From assembly GCA_947003675.1 (NCBI GenBank), contig CAMQPJ010000042.1, positions 1 through 8,373 of the forward strand: a DNA stretch of 8,373 nucleotides, given 5' to 3'. Below the pieces are notes generated by a model. That model saw only the letters and a program-made list of their open reading frames with translations. It was not told the origin of the DNA and did not search any database. The DNA comes from an uncultured Collinsella sp. (lineage in GTDB: Bacteria; Actinomycetota; Coriobacteriia; Coriobacteriales; Coriobacteriaceae). The position numbers were made by a program, and so were the translations under genes. Of the stretch, positions 5,215 through 8,373 are shown piece by piece; position 1 is the first letter of the stretch, and the number at the start of each line of letters is the position of its first letter.

Positions 5215-7185
5215 ATGGCGATTCGGACGATGGGGCCGAGTGGACAATGCGATAACGAGCCGGGGGCTGCCGAGGCGGCGCTGCCCGAACTGCTGGCGCC
5301 TGCCGGCGGACTCGATCAGATGCTCGCGGCGATTGCAGCGGGCGCCGATGCCATCTATGCGGGCCTGGGCGGGTTTAACGCCCGCGTGAGCGCACACGGC
5401 TTTACCGACGACGAGTTTTTGCGCGGCTGTGCCGTGGCGCATGCACATGGTGTGCGCGTGTATGTGACGCTCAACGTGTTTGTGTTCGATGACGAGTTGG
5501 CCGACGCGGTGGCGCTGGGGGCACACGCGCATGAGTTGGGTGCCGACGCCTTGATCGTGGCGGATGCCGGTCTGGCCTGCGCGTTGCGCGCGGTGATTCC
5601 CGGGGTCGAGATTCACCTGTCCACGCAGGCGGGCGTCCATAGCGAAGGCGCCGTGCGCCTAGCTGCCGACGAGCTCGGGGTCGAGCGCGTGACGACCGCC
5701 CGCGAGCTGGCGGTCGACGAGATTGCCGCCCTGTGTGCCACCGGCGTGCCTATCGAGGTGTTCTGCCACGGCGCGATTTGCATTGGATATTCGGGCGCCT
5801 GCGAGTTTTCGGCCCTGCGGCGTGGGCGATCGGCGATGCGCGGCGACTGTACGCAGCCGTGCCGCTTGGCGTACGACCTGGTGGACGAGGCGGGGGAGAG
5901 CGTCGTTTCCGTGGAGGGCGATCGTCTGCTGTGCCCGCGCGACTATCTGAGTATCGCACACCTGCCCGAGCTTGTTGGGGCCGGGGTGGCGTCGCTCAAG
6001 ATCGAGGGGCGCATGAAAAACCCCGACTACGTGTTCAACGTGGTGCGGGTGTGGCGTCGTGCACTCGATATGCTGCGCGATGGCACGTGGGATGCCGCTG
6101 GCGTATCGGCGCTCGAGCGCGAATTGGGCCGGTCGTTCAACCGTGGATTTACCGATGCGTATCTGCGGCGGCGATCGGGTGCTGAGCTCATGAGCTTTGA
6201 GCGTGCGATTAACCAGGGCGTGCGCGTGGGCCACTTGGTGACGGTGGGTCACGAAGAGGTGACCGTCGAGCTCGATGCCGCAGTGGCCGCGGGCGACACG
6301 CTCGAGATCCGGTTCTATCCGGGTGCCGATGCACGCCCCGATGTGCCCAAGCGCTGGCCCCAGGTGCCCTGCCCGGTGGATGCGGCGGCGGGGGAGTGCG
6401 TTGTCGTGCACTGCAAGCGCAAGGTCGATGCGGGCTGCGAGGTGTACCTGATTCGCAGTGCTGGCGTGCTGGAACAGACGGCGGCGGCACTGGAGCACAT
6501 GCGGGTCGAGGCGGACGCGGTCGTGCCCGTTGCACGCGTCGTTGAGGTGCTGCCCTTTGAGGGCGCCGTGACTGTTGGCGACGTGCCCGAGGCGGCGTTG
6601 GCGGAGCCGACGGAAAAGGGGGCTTCCGCTCGCGCGTTTTTTGCCTGGGAGCTGATGGATACCGATCCGTGTGACGAGCTCGATCTGTCCGATGCGACCG
6701 TGGTGCTCGACGAGGTCTGTCGCGCAGCCGATGCCTCGCGTACCCGTTCGCTTATGCGGCGTGCCGGGCACGTCGTCTGCCGTAATCTGGGTCAGGTGGC
6801 GATGGCGCGTGAGCTGGGCGTGGCGTTTGACGTTGCGGCACCGGTGTTTTGCGCGAACCGGGTTACGCTTGCCTGGCTACGCGGGCTCGGCGCGCGCCGT
6901 GTGTATTTGCCTGCCGAGCTTGTCGCCGACGACGCGGAGCGTGTTGCCGAGCTTGCCGCTTGCCCCGGTGTCTTGGGGCCTGTCGACGCCGATCGCCCCG
7001 AGCTCATGGTGTGCGAGCACTGCTTGCTGACTGCCGAGGGCGCCTGCGCCACGGATGCGACGGGGCAGGTCCGTTGCCGTGACTGCTCGCGCCGTCAGCA
7101 GATGCGCTTTTTGGTCGAACGTGACGGCACGCGTTTGCCGGTCGTTATCGACGCGTGCGGCAGGACGAGGATTTTCCTGTCGTAG
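5215..7185 (+). CDS. U32-family protein, probable tRNA/23S rRNA hydroxylation factor (TrhP/RlhA-like)
   Basis: Annotated in many genomes as 'U32 peptidase' or 'collagenase-like protease'. The best-studied members TrhP and RlhA instead take part in prephenate-dependent hydroxylation of tRNA U34 or 23S rRNA C2501, using an iron-sulfur cluster. The product is 656 aa from ATG 5215. The N-terminal barrel begins with PELLAPAGG (24-32) and GADAIYAG (43-50). The signature region has EVFCHGAICIGYSGAC (181-196) and RGDCTQPCR (209-217), giving cysteines 184, 189, 196, 212 and 216, then LKIEGRMK (261-268). A small beta-rich domain follows (about 335-420), then a second barrel-like half (about 490-600). 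The C-terminus has a Cys cluster (600, 603, 611, 621, 624) that could bind a metal. The length is close to RlhA and longer than TrhP. Assignment between rRNA and tRNA targets cannot be made here. tyrS follows after 97 nt with no terminator between, so partial co-transcription is possible. Confidence 0.88.
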   Translation: MAIRTMGPSGQCDNEPGAAEAALPELLAPAGGLDQMLAAIAAGADAIYAGLGGFNARVSAHGFTDDEFLRGCAVAHAHGVRVYVTLNVFVFDDELADAVALGAHAHELGADALIVADAGLACALRAVIPGVEIHLSTQAGVHSEGAVRLAADELGVERVTTARELAVDEIAALCATGVPIEVFCHGAICIGYSGACEFSALRRGRSAMRGDCTQPCRLAYDLVDEAGESVVSVEGDRLLCPRDYLSIAHLPELVGAGVASLKIEGRMKNPDYVFNVVRVWRRALDMLRDGTWDAAGVSALERELGRSFNRGFTDAYLRRRSGAELMSFERAINQGVRVGHLVTVGHEEVTVELDAAVAAGDTLEIRFYPGADARPDVPKRWPQVPCPVDAAAGECVVVHCKRKVDAGCEVYLIRSAGVLEQTAAALEHMRVEADAVVPVARVVEVLPFEGAVTVGDVPEAALAEPTEKGASARAFFAWELMDTDPCDELDLSDATVVLDEVCRAADASRTRSLMRRAGHVVCRNLGQVAMARELGVAFDVAAPVFCANRVTLAWLRGLGARRVYLPAELVADDAERVAELAACPGVLGPVDADRPELMVCEHCLLTAEGACATDATGQVRCRDCSRRQQMRFLVERDGTRLPVVIDACGRTRIFLS

Positions 7186-7208
7186 GTGTTCGGTCGCGCC
7201 GTTTTGGT

Positions 7209-7275
7209 TATTATTAGTGGGTTTATGAACTTCGAGCACCGCCGTATCCGGTGAGGGTGCTATAGCAAAAGGAGG
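7209..7275 (+). promoter_or_regulatory. tyrS promoter/leader with strong ribosome binding site
   Basis: TATTAT (7209-7214, five of six to TATAAT) is a plausible -10, but no good -35 is visible 16-18 bp upstream. The leader would be about 60 nt. It contains a small two-part hairpin (GCACC 7236-7240 with GGTGC 7256-7260, inner CCG/CGG) and ends in AAAAGGAGG (7267-7275), 7 nt before the tyrS ATG. The leader is too short, and lacks the conserved motif, for a T-box riboswitch. Confidence 0.4.
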
Positions 7276-7282
7276 ATACCCA

Positions 7283-8373
7283 ATGCTGTCTGTCGACGAG
7301 CAAATGCGTATCATCACCTCGGGCGCAGCGCAGATCGTCCCCGAGGCCGACCTTCGCAAGAAGCTTGAGAAGGGCGAGCCCCTCAACATCAAGCTCGGCG
7401 TCGATCCCACCAGCCCCGACCTGCACCTGGGCCATGCCGTGCCTTTGCGCAAGATGCGTCAGTTCCAGGACCTGGGCCACAACGTCACCCTCATCATCGG
7501 TAACGGCACCGCGCTGATCGGCGACCCCTCGGGCAAGAACTCCACCCGCCCGCAGCTTTCGCAGGAGCAGATCGAGGCCAACGCCGAGACCTACGTGAGC
7601 CAGGCCATGAAGATTCTGGATCCCGAGAAGACCACCATCGTGCACAACGGTGACTGGATCCTGTCGATGGATCTTGCCGGCCTGCTGCAGGTGTGCTCCA
7701 AGTTCACCGTCGCCCGCATCCTCGAGCGCGATGACTTTACCAAGCGCTACCAGTCCCAGACGCCGATTGCCCTGCACGAGTTCCTGTACCCCGTGATGCA
7801 GGCCTTCGACTCCGTTCAGATCAAGGCCGACGTGGAGATGGGCGGCACTGACCAGCTCTTCAACCTGCTCGCTGGTCGCGAGCTCATGGAGAAGATGGGC
7901 ATGGAGCCCCAGATTGCACTTACCATGCCGCTGCTCGAGGGTACCGACGGCGTGCGCAAGATGTCCAAGTCCTACGGTAACTACATCGGCCTGACCGACG
8001 CTCCCAAGGATATGTTCGGCAAGACCATGTCCATCCCCGACGAGATGATCGGCAAGTACTATCGTCTTGCCAGCTCGCTCACCCCGGCCGAGGTCGACAA
8101 GATCGACGCTGCCCTGGCCGACGGTTCCGCCGATCCCTATGAGCTCAAGCGCGCACTGGGCCGCGACCTGTGCGACACCTATCACGGCGCCGGTGCCGGT
8201 GACGAGGCTCAGGCCGAGTTCGACCGCGTGTTCAAGGAGGGCCAGCTTGCCGACTTCCCCGAGAAGCACGTTGAGCTGACCGTCAACGACGAGGGCCAGA
8301 TCTACCTCGCAGGCCTGCTTAAGGACCTGGGCCTTTCGGCGAGCGCCGGCCAGGCCCGTCGCGACATTGACGG
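7283..8373 (+). CDS. tyrS: Tyrosyl-tRNA synthetase, partial (3' end outside the window)
   Basis: A class I aminoacyl-tRNA synthetase that charges tRNA-Tyr in the cytoplasm. The ATG at 7283 follows a near-ideal Shine-Dalgarno site. The frame stays open to the window edge, giving 363 residues plus two bases. Visible parts: the HIGH-type motif HLGH (48-51) in the LGVDPTSPDLHLGH context, IGDPSGK (79-85), the tyrosine/ATP-site segment MGGTDQLFN (186-194), and KMSKS (226-230). The C-terminal S4-like RNA-binding domain begins near residue 338 (IYLAGLLKDLGLS) and is cut off by the window. The single GVDPT...HLGH and DGVRKMSKSYGN contexts point to the TyrZ-like subtype rather than the classical TyrS subtype. 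That subtype call is tentative. About 60-70 residues are probably missing. It may be co-transcribed with the U32 gene but also appears to have its own -10. Confidence 0.96.
   Translation, partial: MLSVDEQMRIITSGAAQIVPEADLRKKLEKGEPLNIKLGVDPTSPDLHLGHAVPLRKMRQFQDLGHNVTLIIGNGTALIGDPSGKNSTRPQLSQEQIEANAETYVSQAMKILDPEKTTIVHNGDWILSMDLAGLLQVCSKFTVARILERDDFTKRYQSQTPIALHEFLYPVMQAFDSVQIKADVEMGGTDQLFNLLAGRELMEKMGMEPQIALTMPLLEGTDGVRKMSKSYGNYIGLTDAPKDMFGKTMSIPDEMIGKYYRLASSLTPAEVDKIDAALADGSADPYELKRALGRDLCDTYHGAGAGDEAQAEFDRVFKEGQLADFPEKHVELTVNDEGQIYLAGLLKDLGLSASAGQARRDID

Noticed and set aside
5659..6771. A 370-codon minus-strand open frame opposite the U32 gene
   Set aside because: It is His/Arg-rich shadow sequence with no start signal; the + strand protein has the conserved U32 signatures across the same bases.
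7186..7282. A T-box riboswitch in front of tyrS
   Set aside because: The gap is only 97 nt, has no T-box consensus, no specifier loop structure and no terminator. It is an ordinary short leader.
7223..8269. A 348-codon minus-strand open frame opposite tyrS
   Set aside because: The + strand encodes an unmistakable tyrosyl-tRNA synthetase. The antisense frame is Gly/His/Leu/Val-rich shadow sequence without family motifs.

Overview
The window is GC-rich, gene-dense bacterial chromosome. It has Gram-positive style Shine-Dalgarno sites, frequent TTG/ATG starts and intrinsic terminators. Protein sequences and gene content (TruA, an ArgR/AhrC-type repressor, a class A penicillin-binding protein with a Thr/Pro-rich tail, a long U32 protein, a TyrRS) fit a gut actinobacterium of class Coriobacteriia, possibly close to Collinsella. 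That placement is inference from sequence style; no database was searched.

Layout: an intrinsic terminator (26-55) closes an upstream unit outside the window. Then on the + strand come truA (91-915), a divergent GT2-like glycosyltransferase protein (1077-2117), and argR (2250-2687) with a dyad-rich control region (2128-2217). Two terminators facing each other (2728-2759 for argR, 2802-2843 for the minus strand) separate argR from a minus-strand class A PBP (2863-5049). A 165-bp divergent intergenic region (5050-5214) drives the PBP leftward and a U32-family protein (5215-7185) rightward. tyrS follows (7283 onward) and is cut by the window edge inside its C-terminal S4-like domain.

The common thread is translation and growth. 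TruA makes tRNA pseudouridines; the U32 protein belongs to the TrhP/RlhA group that hydroxylates tRNA or 23S rRNA; TyrRS charges tRNA-Tyr. The PBP builds peptidoglycan, and ArgR couples arginine metabolism to the ligand it senses. No mobile element, CRISPR array, tRNA or rRNA gene was seen.

This is mostly a housekeeping region and I do not see a clear new multi-gene system. The points most worth a second look are an Asp-to-Asn change in the ArgR ligand pocket, a GT2-fold protein that has lost its usual nucleotide- and metal-binding acidic residues, and the set of dyads in the argR control region.
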